The notes beneath the pieces are model-generated. The model made no database searches and was not told the DNA's origin. It saw only the letters and a program-made list of their open reading frames with translations. The translations under genes were made by a program, and so were the position numbers. Positions 24,134 to 32,633 of a DNA stretch of 39,468 bases are shown here, piece after piece (the stretch's first letter is position 1; each line of letters opens with the position of its first letter). The stretch comes from Deferribacter thermophilus (lineage in GTDB: Bacteria; Chrysiogenota; Deferribacteres; Deferribacterales; Deferribacteraceae). The stretch is from contig NZ_JAPNXM010000014.1 in the NCBI RefSeq assembly GCF_049472675.1, positions 1-39,468 on the forward strand. The letters are read 5' to 3'.

Positions 24134-24991
24134 CTAATATACGAACATATAATTTAGTCTATATGAAAAATACCCTGTAACATTAAGCCTTTTTAGTCCA
24201 TAAGACTCTGGTAGTGGAACGCCTTTCATGGTTTTCAATGCTCTAACAGCCTCTTTATCAAGTTCTGGATAACCGCTACTCATTATAACCCGAATATTTG
24301 TAATAGTGCCATCTTTTAATATTGTAAACTTCACTTTTACTGTTCCCTCTTCACCGTTCATAGCAGAACTTTTTGGATAATGCCATACCTGATAAAGCCT
24401 CCTCTCAAATTTTTTAAAATATGAAGCATATTTAAATTTCATCATACTTACATCAACATCATCCTCACCCTCTTTTGAGCCTTTTTCAGATGGGAATGCG
24501 TATTTTGATATTATATCTTGAGGATTCAAAATTTTTGCAATTTTATCTTTTCCAACCACTTCATTTTTTTTAGTCAATTCACTCTTTTTACCTATATTTT
24601 CATTAACAATCTTTTCTTTCTTATTTTTTTTCTCAGGTTGTTTTGATGTGATACCCTTTTGTATCTTTTCCTTAATTTCACTTTGTTTAGGAATAATTTT
24701 TCTAACTTCTTTTTTCTCTTGCTGTTTTAAAGGGGGAGACTTTTTCTTTGCAATTACTTCACCCTGTTTTTTCTCTATTTTCCCCTTTTTCTTTAAAACC
24801 TTCTCTTCTTCAGATAGTATATCAGGTTTTTTCTTTATTTCTTTATTAGAAACTGGCTTCTTTTTCTCGATTATATCCACATATAAAGGCTTTTGCTCTC
24901 TAACCGTAACTTTATTAACCTTAACAAAAATGATAACAGCTAAATGTATTAAAAAAGAAATAATTATAAAAATAAATAATTTATTATTCAT
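24134..24991 (-). CDS. tonB: TonB-family energy transducer
   Basis: A 285-residue protein with an N-terminal membrane anchor (LFIFIIISFLIHLAVIIFV), a long Lys/Glu/Pro-rich periplasm-spanning linker (about 35-150) and a C-terminal TonB domain. The domain includes QVWHYPKSSAMNGEEGTVKVKFTILKDG, SSGYPELDKEAVRALK and VTGYFSYRL. It couples the proton-motive force to outer-membrane receptors. No exbB/exbD or receptor gene is adjacent. It heads the minus-strand operon that runs through archease and radical SAM genes to the three-component set. No ribosome-binding site is visible before its ATG. Confidence 0.88.
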   Translation of the reverse strand: MNNKLFIFIIISFLIHLAVIIFVKVNKVTVREQKPLYVDIIEKKKPVSNKEIKKKPDILSEEEKVLKKKGKIEKKQGEVIAKKKSPPLKQQEKKEVRKIIPKQSEIKEKIQKGITSKQPEKKNKKEKIVNENIGKKSELTKKNEVVGKDKIAKILNPQDIISKYAFPSEKGSKEGEDDVDVSMMKFKYASYFKKFERRLYQVWHYPKSSAMNGEEGTVKVKFTILKDGTITNIRVIMSSGYPELDKEAVRALKTMKGVPLPESYGLKRLNVTGYFSYRLNYMFVY

Positions 24992-25039
24992 GAGTCTAAA
25001 TATATAGAAAATTGCAAATATATTAAGTTCAAATTAAAA

Positions 25040-25060
25040 AGGCTGGCATATTGCCAGCCT
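25040..25060 (-). terminator. pckA terminator
   Basis: Arms AGGCTGGCA (25040-25048) and TGCCAGCCT (25052-25060) with a three-base loop, followed on the minus strand by TTTTTAA. It lies four bases beyond the pckA stop and ends that transcript before the tonB promoter region. Confidence 0.9.
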
Positions 25061-25064
25061 GACT

Positions 25065-26657
25065 TTATATTCTTGGTGCCCCCTTTAAAATCTCTGGATC
25101 AATATCCTTTTTATATTTCTCCATATTTTCCACAAAAGCTTTAGCTAAATTTAACTTTGTCTTATCATACTCTGCTTTATCGCTCCAGGCAAGTCTTGGA
25201 TTTAAAACATCATCAGGTACTCCAGGGACACTTTTTGGAATTAAAAATCCAAAAACATTATCCTCAACAAATTCAACATCTTTTAATTTTCCATCTAGAA
25301 TAGAGTTTACAATATTTCTAGTATGTTGGATTTTAAATCTTGTTCCTACACCGTAAGGCCCACCAGTTAACCCAGTATTTATCAGCCAGCAATCAACATT
25401 ATACTTTACGATTTTCTCACCAAGCAACTTTGCATATACTGAAGGATGAAGTGGCATAAAAGGTGCTCCAAAACAAGCACTAAATGTGGTTTTAGGTTCT
25501 GTCACCCCTTTTTCTGTCCCTGCTACTTTTGCTGTATAACCAGAAATAAAATGATACATTGCTTGAGGAAGAGTTAATTTAACCACCGGCGGCAAAACCC
25601 CAAAGGCATCGTAAGTAAGAAAAATAATATTTTCTGGATGACCACCTTTACAATCAGAAACTATATTATTTAAATGAGTTAACGGATAGCTTGCCCTCGT
25701 GTTTTCTGTTAGTGAGTCATCATCAAGGTCAACTCTTCTTGTCCTTGAATTTATCGTTACATTTTCCAGTATTGTTCCAAACTTTCTTGTACATTCATAA
25801 ATATCAGGCTCAGCTTCAGGAGATAATCTAATCACTTTTGCATAACATCCCCCCTCAATATTAAATACTCCATCATCACTCCATCCATGTTCATCATCAC
25901 CTATAAGTGCTCTGTTTGGATCTGTAGATAATGTCGTCTTACCTGTTCCAGACAAACCAAAAAAAAGTGCCACATCACCTCTTTTTCCAACATTAGCTGA
26001 GCAGTGCATAGACATTACATTCTGTTTTGGTAAAAGGTAGTTCATCACAGTAAAGATAGATTTTTTTATCTCACCTGCATAACTCGTGCCACCAATTAAA
26101 ACCAACCTCTTCTTAAAATTTATGATAATAAATGTTTGGGAGTTTGTCCCATCTATTTCTGGAATTGCATGAAACCTTGGCACTGCAATTACAGTAAAAT
26201 CAGGCTCAAAAGTCTCAAGTTTTTTCAAGTCTAATACTTTTATAAACATATTCCTTGCAAAAAGATTATGCCAAGCTGTTTCTGTAATCACTCTAACTTT
26301 TATTCGATATTTTTCATCAGCCCCTGCATAACACTCCTGGACATAAACTTCCTTATTTTGCAAATATGCCTGTAATCTATGATATAATCTCTCAAAATTC
26401 TCTTCACTAATTGGTTTATTACTATTATTCCAATAAATATCGTTTTCTACATCTTCTGTTTTTACAATAAACTTATCATTTGGAGACCTTCCAGTATGAT
26501 GACCAGTCCTAACCACTAAAGGACCCAAATGCGCTATCAAACCTTCTCTTCTCCTAACCGCTTCCTCATAAAGTTGAGGTGTAGTAAGGTTCCAAAAAAT
26601 TCTTGAAAGGTTAACTAAACCATGCTCTTCCAAACCTGAATACTCAGTTTTCTTCAT
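25065..26657 (-). CDS. pckA: Phosphoenolpyruvate carboxykinase (ATP)
   Basis: A 530-residue ATP-dependent PEP carboxykinase interconverting oxaloacetate and PEP. Motifs are HTGRSPNDKFIV near the N-terminus, GTSYAGEIKKSIFT, the P-loop FGLSGTGKTTLS, the metal site LIGDDEHGW and the C-terminal TGGPYGVGTR. ATG at 26657 is chosen because AGGGGG precedes it and the family starts here. The frame is open 50 codons further upstream, but that stretch is Phe/Tyr-rich and unlike pckA. It serves gluconeogenesis, fitting growth on fatty acids or organic acids given the fad operon downstream. Monocistronic, divergent from the HNH gene. Confidence 0.96.
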   Translation of the reverse strand: MKKTEYSGLEEHGLVNLSRIFWNLTTPQLYEEAVRRREGLIAHLGPLVVRTGHHTGRSPNDKFIVKTEDVENDIYWNNSNKPISEENFERLYHRLQAYLQNKEVYVQECYAGADEKYRIKVRVITETAWHNLFARNMFIKVLDLKKLETFEPDFTVIAVPRFHAIPEIDGTNSQTFIIINFKKRLVLIGGTSYAGEIKKSIFTVMNYLLPKQNVMSMHCSANVGKRGDVALFFGLSGTGKTTLSTDPNRALIGDDEHGWSDDGVFNIEGGCYAKVIRLSPEAEPDIYECTRKFGTILENVTINSRTRRVDLDDDSLTENTRASYPLTHLNNIVSDCKGGHPENIIFLTYDAFGVLPPVVKLTLPQAMYHFISGYTAKVAGTEKGVTEPKTTFSACFGAPFMPLHPSVYAKLLGEKIVKYNVDCWLINTGLTGGPYGVGTRFKIQHTRNIVNSILDGKLKDVEFVEDNVFGFLIPKSVPGVPDDVLNPRLAWSDKAEYDKTKLNLAKAFVENMEKYKKDIDPEILKGAPRI

Positions 26658-26679
26658 AATATCCCCCTGCACATTTTTG

Positions 26680-26707
26680 TTGAAATATAACAGTTTTAAA
26701 CTATAAT
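26680..26707 (+). promoter_or_regulatory. Promoter of the HNH-alaS pair; leaderless start predicted
   Basis: TTGAAA (26680-26685), 16 bp, TATAAT (26702-26707). The first ATG of the HNH gene (26715) lies eight bases after the -10, where transcription should begin, and no ribosome-binding site is present. This is the second such layout in the window, after arsR. Confidence 0.6.
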
Positions 26708-26714
26708 CAGAAAA

Positions 26715-27038
26715 ATGGAAATGGACAACAGTTTTTTTATAATAGAAGTAGACGAAAAATTTATAAAAAGAGAAAAACAAAAAGCTAGAGAACTGAGAAA
26801 AAAGCAATGGTGGAAAAATAAATTAGCAGAGGGGAAATGTTATTACTGCGGAAAATCTTTTTCACCAAAAGAACTTACAATGGATCACATTGTCCCAATA
26901 ATTAGAGGTGGGAAAACAACCAAAGGGAATGTGGTGCCAGCTTGCAAAGATTGTAACAATAAAAAGAAATATATGCTACCAATTGAGTGGACTGAATATT
27001 TAAACAAACTTAAAAATGGAGAGGGAAATGACAGGTAA
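26715..27038 (+). CDS. HNH-fold protein upstream of alaS
   Basis: A 107-residue protein. After a basic helical N-terminus it has a zinc-supported HNH motif: CYYCGKSF (Cys42, Cys45), TMDHIVPI (Asp57, His58), GNVVPACKDCNNKK (Asn72, Cys77, Cys80). These are the conserved residues of small HNH endonucleases of the McrA-like/YhhZ type. The nuclease residues look intact, so nicking or double-strand activity is possible; the substrate is unknown. It overlaps alaS by 11 bp and seems to be co-transcribed with it from its own promoter. No defence, phage or toxin-antitoxin partner is seen. Confidence 0.8.
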   Translation: MEMDNSFFIIEVDEKFIKREKQKARELRKKQWWKNKLAEGKCYYCGKSFSPKELTMDHIVPIIRGGKTTKGNVVPACKDCNNKKKYMLPIEWTEYLNKLKNGEGNDR

Positions 27039-29643
27039 AGAGATTCGTGAAAAATTCTTAAAATACTTTGAAAGTAAAGGTCATACAAGAGTTCCATCTT
27101 CATCACTTGTACCTCACAATGACCCTACTTTACTTTTTACAAATGCAGGGATGAACCAATTTAAAGATGTTTTTTTAGGCAGAGAAAAAAGGGATTATAC
27201 CAGAGCATGTTCCTGTCAAAAAGTTGTAAGAGCAGGGGGGAAACACAACGACTTAGAAAATGTTGGTAGAACAGCAAGACACCACACATTTTTTGAGATG
27301 TTAGGTAACTTCTCCTTTGGCGATTACTTTAAAAAAGAAGCGATCGAATACACTTGGGAATTTCTTACAAATGAGCTAAATCTCCCAGCAGATAAATTAT
27401 ATATTACTGTTTACAAAGATGATGATGAAGCTTTTGAAATATGGAATAAACATATAGGTGTTCCTGCAGATAGAATATACAGAATGGATGAAAAAGATAA
27501 TTTTTGGGCAATGGGTGATACTGGTCCATGCGGGCCATGCTCTGAGATTTTGATAGATCAGGGTCCAGAAATTGGATGTGGAAGGGTAGATTGTGACCCA
27601 TACTGTGATTGTGATAGACATCTTGAATTATGGAATTTAGTTTTTATGCAATACAATAGAGATGAAAGTGGAAAATTAAACCCATTACCAAAACCAAGTA
27701 TAGATACTGGGATGGGGCTTGAAAGAATCACTGCTGTAGTTCAAAAAGTCCCAAGCAATTTTGATACAGACCTCATTAAACCCATTATTGAATATGCAGC
27801 TAAATTATCCAATAAAAATTATGGTGATAATGAAAAAGATGACACTTCATTAAGAGTCATTGCTGACCATGCAAGGGCAACAACTTTTCTAATTTCTGAT
27901 GGTGTGTTACCTTCAAACGAAGGTAGGGGTTATGTTTTAAGAAGAATAATGAGAAGAGCAATGAGACATGGCAAAATGCTCGGATTTAAAGAGCCTTTTT
28001 TCTATCAAGTTTGTGAGTTTGTTAGTGATTTCATGAGTGACCCTTACATAGAATTGATGGATAAAAAAAGCTATGTTTCAAAAGTAGTAAAATTTGAAGA
28101 AGAAAGATTTAACAAAACACTGGAAACAGGCTTAAAAATAGCTGAAGAACTTTTAGAAAAATATAGGGAAAATAAGGAAATTCCTGGTTTTGAAATATTT
28201 AGACTTTATGACACTTACGGTTTCCCAGTAGATTTACTTCAGGATATTATGGAAGATAATGGTTATAAACTTGATCTTGTTGGCTTTGATGAAGAGATGA
28301 AAAAACAGCAAGAAAGAGCAAAACAAGCTTGGGCTGGTAGTGGGGAATCATTCATCGCAGATATTTACAAAAAGTTAGAAAACCAGTTCAAAACAGAATT
28401 TATTGGTTATGAAAATACAAATTCAGAAAGTAGTGTCCTTGCCATCGTTAAAGATGATAATGAAACTCAAGAAATATCAGAAAGTAGTGAATTTGAATTG
28501 ATTTTAGACCAAACCCCATTTTATCCAGAAAGTGGTGGTCAGGTTGGAGATACTGGTAAAATTTATAATGAAAACTGCAACATAGAAGTATTAGATTGTA
28601 AAAAGGTGGGAAATTTAATTATTCATAAATGTAAACTTTTAAATGGTAAAGTTAAAAAAGGTGATAAAGTAACAGCAGTAATCGATGTAGAAAAAAGAAA
28701 GAATACAGAAAGAAACCACACAGCTACACACCTTTTACATAAAGCTCTACAAATGGTACTTGGTGATCATGTAAGACAGGCTGGTTCACTTGTTGCACCA
28801 GATAGATTGAGATTTGACTTTACCCATTTTGCACCAGTAGATGATGAAGAGATTAAGAAAATAGAACTCCTTGTAAATGAAAATATAATTAAAAATATAG
28901 AAGTAACTAAAACTATAAAACCCATCGAAGAGGCAATTAAAGAAGGGGCAATGGCACTTTTTGGTGAAAAATATGACAAAGAGGTAAGAGTTGTAGAAGT
29001 ACCAGGATTTAGCAAAGAGCTATGTGGTGGATGCCATGTGGAAAGAACTGGGGATATAGGTTTATTTAAAATAGTAAGTGAAGCAAGTGTTGCTGCTGGA
29101 ATCAGAAGGATAGAAGCAGTTACTGGATTAGAAGCTGTAAAATTCACTCAAGAAATTAATAGTATTGCCAAGAAAAGTGCACTATTACTTAAATCAAATA
29201 TTAACGATGTACCTTCTAAAATCACTGAACTTCAAGAACAACTAAAAAATACACAAAAAGAATTAAGCAAACTGCAAGACAAATTAAATGCAAGTAAAGC
29301 TGAAGATATTTTATCAAATGTAAAAGAAATTAATGGCGTTAAAGTGTTAGCTGTCAAAATGGACAACACAGAGATTAATGCACTTAGAAACTTTGTTGAC
29401 ATGGCAAAAGCAAAGATCAAATCTGGAATTGTGCTTGTTGGCTCAGTAAATGGTGATAAAGTAACATTTTTATGCGGTGTTACTAAAGATTTAACATCAA
29501 AATACAAAGCTGGAGATATCGTCAAAGAGATAGCAAAAATTACTGGTGGTGGCGGTGGTGGTAAACCAGAGTTGGCTCAAGCTGGCGGTAAAAATCCAGA
29601 AAAAATCGATGAAGCATTAAACCATATTTATAGTATCTTATAA
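27028..29643 (+). CDS. alaS: Alanyl-tRNA synthetase
   Basis: A full-length 871-residue class II synthetase. It has the catalytic core (FLKYFESKGH, VRAGGKHNDLENVG, HHTFFEMLGNFSFGDYF, GMGLERITAV), the editing domain with zinc ligands RNHTATHLLHKAL and ELCGGCHVERTG, and a C-terminal coiled coil plus C-Ala domain ending GGGGGGKPELAQAGGK. It charges tRNA-Ala and hydrolyses Ser/Gly-tRNA-Ala. ATG at 27028 is used: GAGAGG lies just upstream and it gives the standard MTGKEIREKFLKYF start. An ATG four codons earlier is less well placed. Overlaps the HNH gene; no T-box leader was seen. Confidence 0.97.
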   Translation: MTGKEIREKFLKYFESKGHTRVPSSSLVPHNDPTLLFTNAGMNQFKDVFLGREKRDYTRACSCQKVVRAGGKHNDLENVGRTARHHTFFEMLGNFSFGDYFKKEAIEYTWEFLTNELNLPADKLYITVYKDDDEAFEIWNKHIGVPADRIYRMDEKDNFWAMGDTGPCGPCSEILIDQGPEIGCGRVDCDPYCDCDRHLELWNLVFMQYNRDESGKLNPLPKPSIDTGMGLERITAVVQKVPSNFDTDLIKPIIEYAAKLSNKNYGDNEKDDTSLRVIADHARATTFLISDGVLPSNEGRGYVLRRIMRRAMRHGKMLGFKEPFFYQVCEFVSDFMSDPYIELMDKKSYVSKVVKFEEERFNKTLETGLKIAEELLEKYRENKEIPGFEIFRLYDTYGFPVDLLQDIMEDNGYKLDLVGFDEEMKKQQERAKQAWAGSGESFIADIYKKLENQFKTEFIGYENTNSESSVLAIVKDDNETQEISESSEFELILDQTPFYPESGGQVGDTGKIYNENCNIEVLDCKKVGNLIIHKCKLLNGKVKKGDKVTAVIDVEKRKNTERNHTATHLLHKALQMVLGDHVRQAGSLVAPDRLRFDFTHFAPVDDEEIKKIELLVNENIIKNIEVTKTIKPIEEAIKEGAMALFGEKYDKEVRVVEVPGFSKELCGGCHVERTGDIGLFKIVSEASVAAGIRRIEAVTGLEAVKFTQEINSIAKKSALLLKSNINDVPSKITELQEQLKNTQKELSKLQDKLNASKAEDILSNVKEINGVKVLAVKMDNTEINALRNFVDMAKAKIKSGIVLVGSVNGDKVTFLCGVTKDLTSKYKAGDIVKEIAKITGGGGGGKPELAQAGGKNPEKIDEALNHIYSIL

Positions 29644-29648
29644 ATTTT

Positions 29649-29670
29649 GAGCACCTTATCTAAGGTGCTC
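29649..29670 (+). terminator. alaS terminator hairpin
   Basis: GAGCACCTTA (29649-29658) and TAAGGTGCTC (29661-29670) are perfect arms five bases after the alaS stop codon. The T run that follows is short, so termination may be rho-assisted or partial. Confidence 0.65.
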
Positions 29671-29721
29671 TTACATTATAAACAATAAATTATAAATAAG
29701 AATATTTGCACGATAAAATGA

Positions 29722-29820
29722 ACTTTAGTTCTACAGATTGCTTCATCGCTTACGCTCCTCGCAACGACTGGAAATCTGTCATTGCGAGCGTTAGCGAAGC
29801 AATCTAAAGCTACTTTAGTT
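29722..29820. mobile_element. MITE-like inverted repeat flanked by 9-bp direct repeats
   Basis: Two diverged copies of the repeat unit lie in inverted orientation (29735-29767 and 29777-29805), with outer ends AGATTGCTTC and GAAGCAATCT. The pair is bracketed by ACTTTAGTT at 29722-29730 and again at 29812-29820, resembling a target-site duplication. No ORF lies within. The same unit occurs once at 78-105. A non-autonomous palindromic element is the simplest reading. Its location, between a terminator and the 3' end of a gene, is typical of tolerated insertions. Confidence 0.55.
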
Positions 29821-29857
29821 TCGAAAATTATATTATTATTCAAATATCTCTAAATAC

Positions 29858-30787
29858 TTAAAAGCAGATTCTAAAAGGGATACCTATTCTTTGTAGAGAT
29901 TCTTGAAGTTTTGTAGGATTTTTGTAAAAATCGTAGAAAAATAATATTTCAGAAAGTTTTATATAAGTTTTAAAAGGATCTATTAAAAAATCACCCACTA
30001 ACGATTTTAAAGCTCCCAAAATATCATCATTAGCTAAAAATTTTTTAATATTATTCAATCTTTCACACATCTTTTTAACATAAAATTCTACTCGTTCATT
30101 TACGCTATCAATATACTCCCTATGCCCAGGTAAAAATTTATAATTTTCCTCTATTCTTTTCATTTTCAAAATTGTATCACAAAATGCTGAATAATTATCA
30201 AACTTTCTATCTTGAAAATCTGCATCAATATCTAAAAGTGGAGTCTGAAAAATACCTCTTAAAAAAACATCACCTGTTATAGCAAATCCATCTAGTAAAT
30301 AAACAATATCGCTTTGCGAATGACCTGGACATCTAATATATGCAATATCAAGACTCTTTAAAATACCCTTTGACTCTTCCAAAACATTTAAACTATCTGG
30401 CACAGGAACTTCTTTCGAAAAACTAATCAAAGTTTTAATAACACCATCAATTGCGGACTGCTCCATATTGATACCTTTAAGAATCTTTTCCATCATTTTG
30501 ATTCTATAATCAAGGTTTTTAAGCCTAAACAAATCATATTTTGATACAAAAATCTCTGCATCTGTATTTTCTTTTAAAAATTGAATTAAACCGTAATGAT
30601 CTGCATGACAGTGAGTTATAAACACATATTTAAGTCTGCTAAAATCTACCGTTTTTTTTAAAAATTCTTTTGCCAAAGAAGTATTAGGCCCAGTATCAAA
30701 TAAAACTAAAAAATTATTATAATCTTTTACATAAAAATGGACAGGCCCCACAGGATATGGTGTATCAACTGTATATTGATTAACCAC
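29858..30787 (-). CDS. MBL-fold metallo-hydrolase
   Basis: A 309-residue metallo-beta-lactamase-fold protein. Motif THCHADHYG (near residue 60) gives the di-metal site; further ligands are in RCPGHSQSD, AITGDVF and LPGHREY. The helical C-terminal domain resembles that of RNase Z-like/LACTB2-type hydrolases, some of which act on thioesters or RNA. It starts with GTG (GAGGG seven bases upstream) and lies downstream of the fad operon, but a strong terminator separates them. A role in acyl-CoA metabolism is therefore only a possibility. Confidence 0.78.
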   Translation of the reverse strand: MVNQYTVDTPYPVGPVHFYVKDYNNFLVLFDTGPNTSLAKEFLKKTVDFSRLKYVFITHCHADHYGLIQFLKENTDAEIFVSKYDLFRLKNLDYRIKMMEKILKGINMEQSAIDGVIKTLISFSKEVPVPDSLNVLEESKGILKSLDIAYIRCPGHSQSDIVYLLDGFAITGDVFLRGIFQTPLLDIDADFQDRKFDNYSAFCDTILKMKRIEENYKFLPGHREYIDSVNERVEFYVKKMCERLNNIKKFLANDDILGALKSLVGDFLIDPFKTYIKLSEILFFYDFYKNPTKLQESLQRIGIPFRICF

Positions 30788-30804
30788 TTTTTAACCCTCT
30801 ATTG

Positions 30805-30831
30805 AAAAAAAAAGGGGCTTATAAAAGCCCC
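30805..30831 (-). terminator. fad operon terminator
   Basis: On the minus strand GGGGCTT, a four-base loop, AAGCCCC (30831-30814), then nine T residues (30813-30805), a textbook intrinsic terminator. It lies a few bases beyond the fadE stop and ends about 18 bp before the MBL-fold gene start. Confidence 0.93.
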
Positions 30832-30834
30832 AAT

Positions 30835-32613
30835 TTAGAATATGTATTTTTCTGCTTCAATTGCTTCATCAGCTAATAATCTCTTAGACTGAAGCAATCC
30901 AGTTGCATCATATTTAGTAAATCTTCTAATACCACTTAAAATCATCATTAAATTATCACCCTCTTCAGTGAAGAAGGCAGCTTTTCTAGCAGCTTTTGCT
31001 ACTGCTTCTACTGCATCAAAAGTAAATACTTTAACTGCAGCTTCCATCAATTTAGCTTTCTTTTCACTTACTCTACCAATATTCTTTTCAGCCCTTAAAA
31101 GAGCACTTTCTATTGCAAAAATTTGAATAGCAATATCAGCTAATGCAATTAATAGCTCCTGTTGATGAACAAGCTTATCCATATACTTTTGAGCAGCAGC
31201 GCCAGCTACCACCAAGAAAAGTGTTTTAAGATTTTGCAATGTGTATTTCTCTTGAGCAAAAGGCACTGAATCATCAATTTCATCAAAAGATGGAGTCATA
31301 AGAGCATCTACCGCTTTCATAGCCTCTTGCTGGAAAGGTAATTCCCCTTTCATTGCTCTTCTCATCAGCATACCAGGGATTAACAATCTGTTAATTTCGT
31401 TTGTACCTTCAAAAATTCTGTTAATCCTTTCGTCTCTATAAAATCTCTCTGCAGGATACTCTTGTATGAAACCGTAACCACCAAAAATCTGTACAACTTC
31501 ATCAACAACTTTAGCCAAAACTTCAGAAGGGAAAACTTTTGTGATAGAGCACTCTATTGCATACTCTTCAATAGCTTTCTGATATAATTCATAATAATTT
31601 TCTGCAGACTTATCAATAGTAGCCAGTCTATCATCAATCAAACCTGCAAGTCTATAAATAGTTGATTCTGCAGCGAAGATATGAGCAACCATATCAGAAA
31701 TTTTTTCCTTTATAGCCCCAAAACTACTTATCTGTTTTCCAAACTGCTTTCTTTCATTTGCATATTTAATACCTTCAGATAATGCATATTTTGCAGCACC
31801 TGTAACAGCTGCACCAAGCTTAAACCTACCAACATTTAAAACATTGAAAGCAATTTTATGCCCTTTACCAATCTCACCTAATACATTTTCAACAGGAACT
31901 TTACAATTATTTAAAATAACCTGGCGAGTTGAAGAACCTTTTATCCCCATCTTCTTTTCTTCAGGACCAAGCTCTAAACCTTCAAAGGTTCTTTCAACCA
32001 AAAACGCAGTGAAATGCTCTTTATCTATTTTCGCAAAAACAGTAAAAAGATCTGCAAAGCCAGCATTTGTGATAAACTGTTTTGTACCATTTAAAATATA
32101 ATATTTACCATCTTCACTTAAAGTGGCAGTTGCTTTTGCTCCAAGAGCATCACTACCTGAACCTGGCTCTGTCAAACAATAAGCTGCAATCCATTCTCCA
32201 GTGATAATCTTTTCAAGATATTTTTCTTTCTGCTCTTTAGTCCCATAATAAACAAGTGGTAAAGTACCAATCCCAGTATGAGCTGCATAAGCAACTGAAA
32301 ATGAACCAGAAGGAGCAATTTTTTCAGCCACAAGCATGCTTGTTGCTTTATCAAGATCAAGACCACCATACTCTTCTGGTGCGTCTATCATTAAAAGTCC
32401 TAACTCACCACATTTTTTCATGTGTTTTACAACTAAATCGAAATTCTGATTATCAATCTCTTCTAAATCAGGTAATACCTCATTTTGCACAAACTGCTCA
32501 GTTGTTTCAGCAATCTGTTTTTGCTCATCAGTAAAATCTTCAGGCGTAAAAACATCATCTTTAGTAACTTCTGTTATTAAATATTCTGCTCCTTTAAATA
32601 ACCTCTTAGCCAT
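30835..32613 (-). CDS. fadE: Acyl-CoA dehydrogenase (FadE type)
   Basis: A 592-residue FAD enzyme for the first step of beta-oxidation, acyl-CoA to trans-2-enoyl-CoA. Motifs are AYCLTEPGSGSDALGAKATA (flavin/substrate site), FGGYGFIQEYPAERFYRDERINRIFEGTNEINRLLI, and a roughly 180-residue C-terminal helical extension. That length and extension match Bacillus FadE (YusJ) rather than E. coli FadE (about 814). It lies 20 bp behind fadA and is the last gene before the terminator. Electrons would go to an electron-transfer flavoprotein not encoded here. Confidence 0.92.
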   Translation of the reverse strand: MAKRLFKGAEYLITEVTKDDVFTPEDFTDEQKQIAETTEQFVQNEVLPDLEEIDNQNFDLVVKHMKKCGELGLLMIDAPEEYGGLDLDKATSMLVAEKIAPSGSFSVAYAAHTGIGTLPLVYYGTKEQKEKYLEKIITGEWIAAYCLTEPGSGSDALGAKATATLSEDGKYYILNGTKQFITNAGFADLFTVFAKIDKEHFTAFLVERTFEGLELGPEEKKMGIKGSSTRQVILNNCKVPVENVLGEIGKGHKIAFNVLNVGRFKLGAAVTGAAKYALSEGIKYANERKQFGKQISSFGAIKEKISDMVAHIFAAESTIYRLAGLIDDRLATIDKSAENYYELYQKAIEEYAIECSITKVFPSEVLAKVVDEVVQIFGGYGFIQEYPAERFYRDERINRIFEGTNEINRLLIPGMLMRRAMKGELPFQQEAMKAVDALMTPSFDEIDDSVPFAQEKYTLQNLKTLFLVVAGAAAQKYMDKLVHQQELLIALADIAIQIFAIESALLRAEKNIGRVSEKKAKLMEAAVKVFTFDAVEAVAKAARKAAFFTEEGDNLMMILSGIRRFTKYDATGLLQSKRLLADEAIEAEKYIF

Positions 32614-32633
32614 ATTCCACTCCCTCTATATTT

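Noticed and set aside
24648..25007. Plus-strand 119-codon open frame opposite tonB
   Set aside because: It is the mirror of the low-complexity Lys/Glu-rich TonB linker, has no ribosome-binding site or recognisable domain, and TonB itself is well supported.
26658..26714. T-box or other riboswitch upstream of alaS
   Set aside because: The region is only 57 bp between divergent genes, and no T-box motif or structured leader is visible.
26658..26807. 50-codon N-terminal extension of pckA
   Set aside because: It is Phe/Tyr-rich, unlike any PEPCK, overlaps the divergent HNH gene and its promoter, and the ATG at 26657 has its own ribosome-binding site.
28767..29147. Minus-strand 126-codon open frame inside alaS
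   Set aside because: It lies wholly within the conserved alaS editing domain, is Ser/Pro-rich as expected of an antisense frame, and has no start signal.
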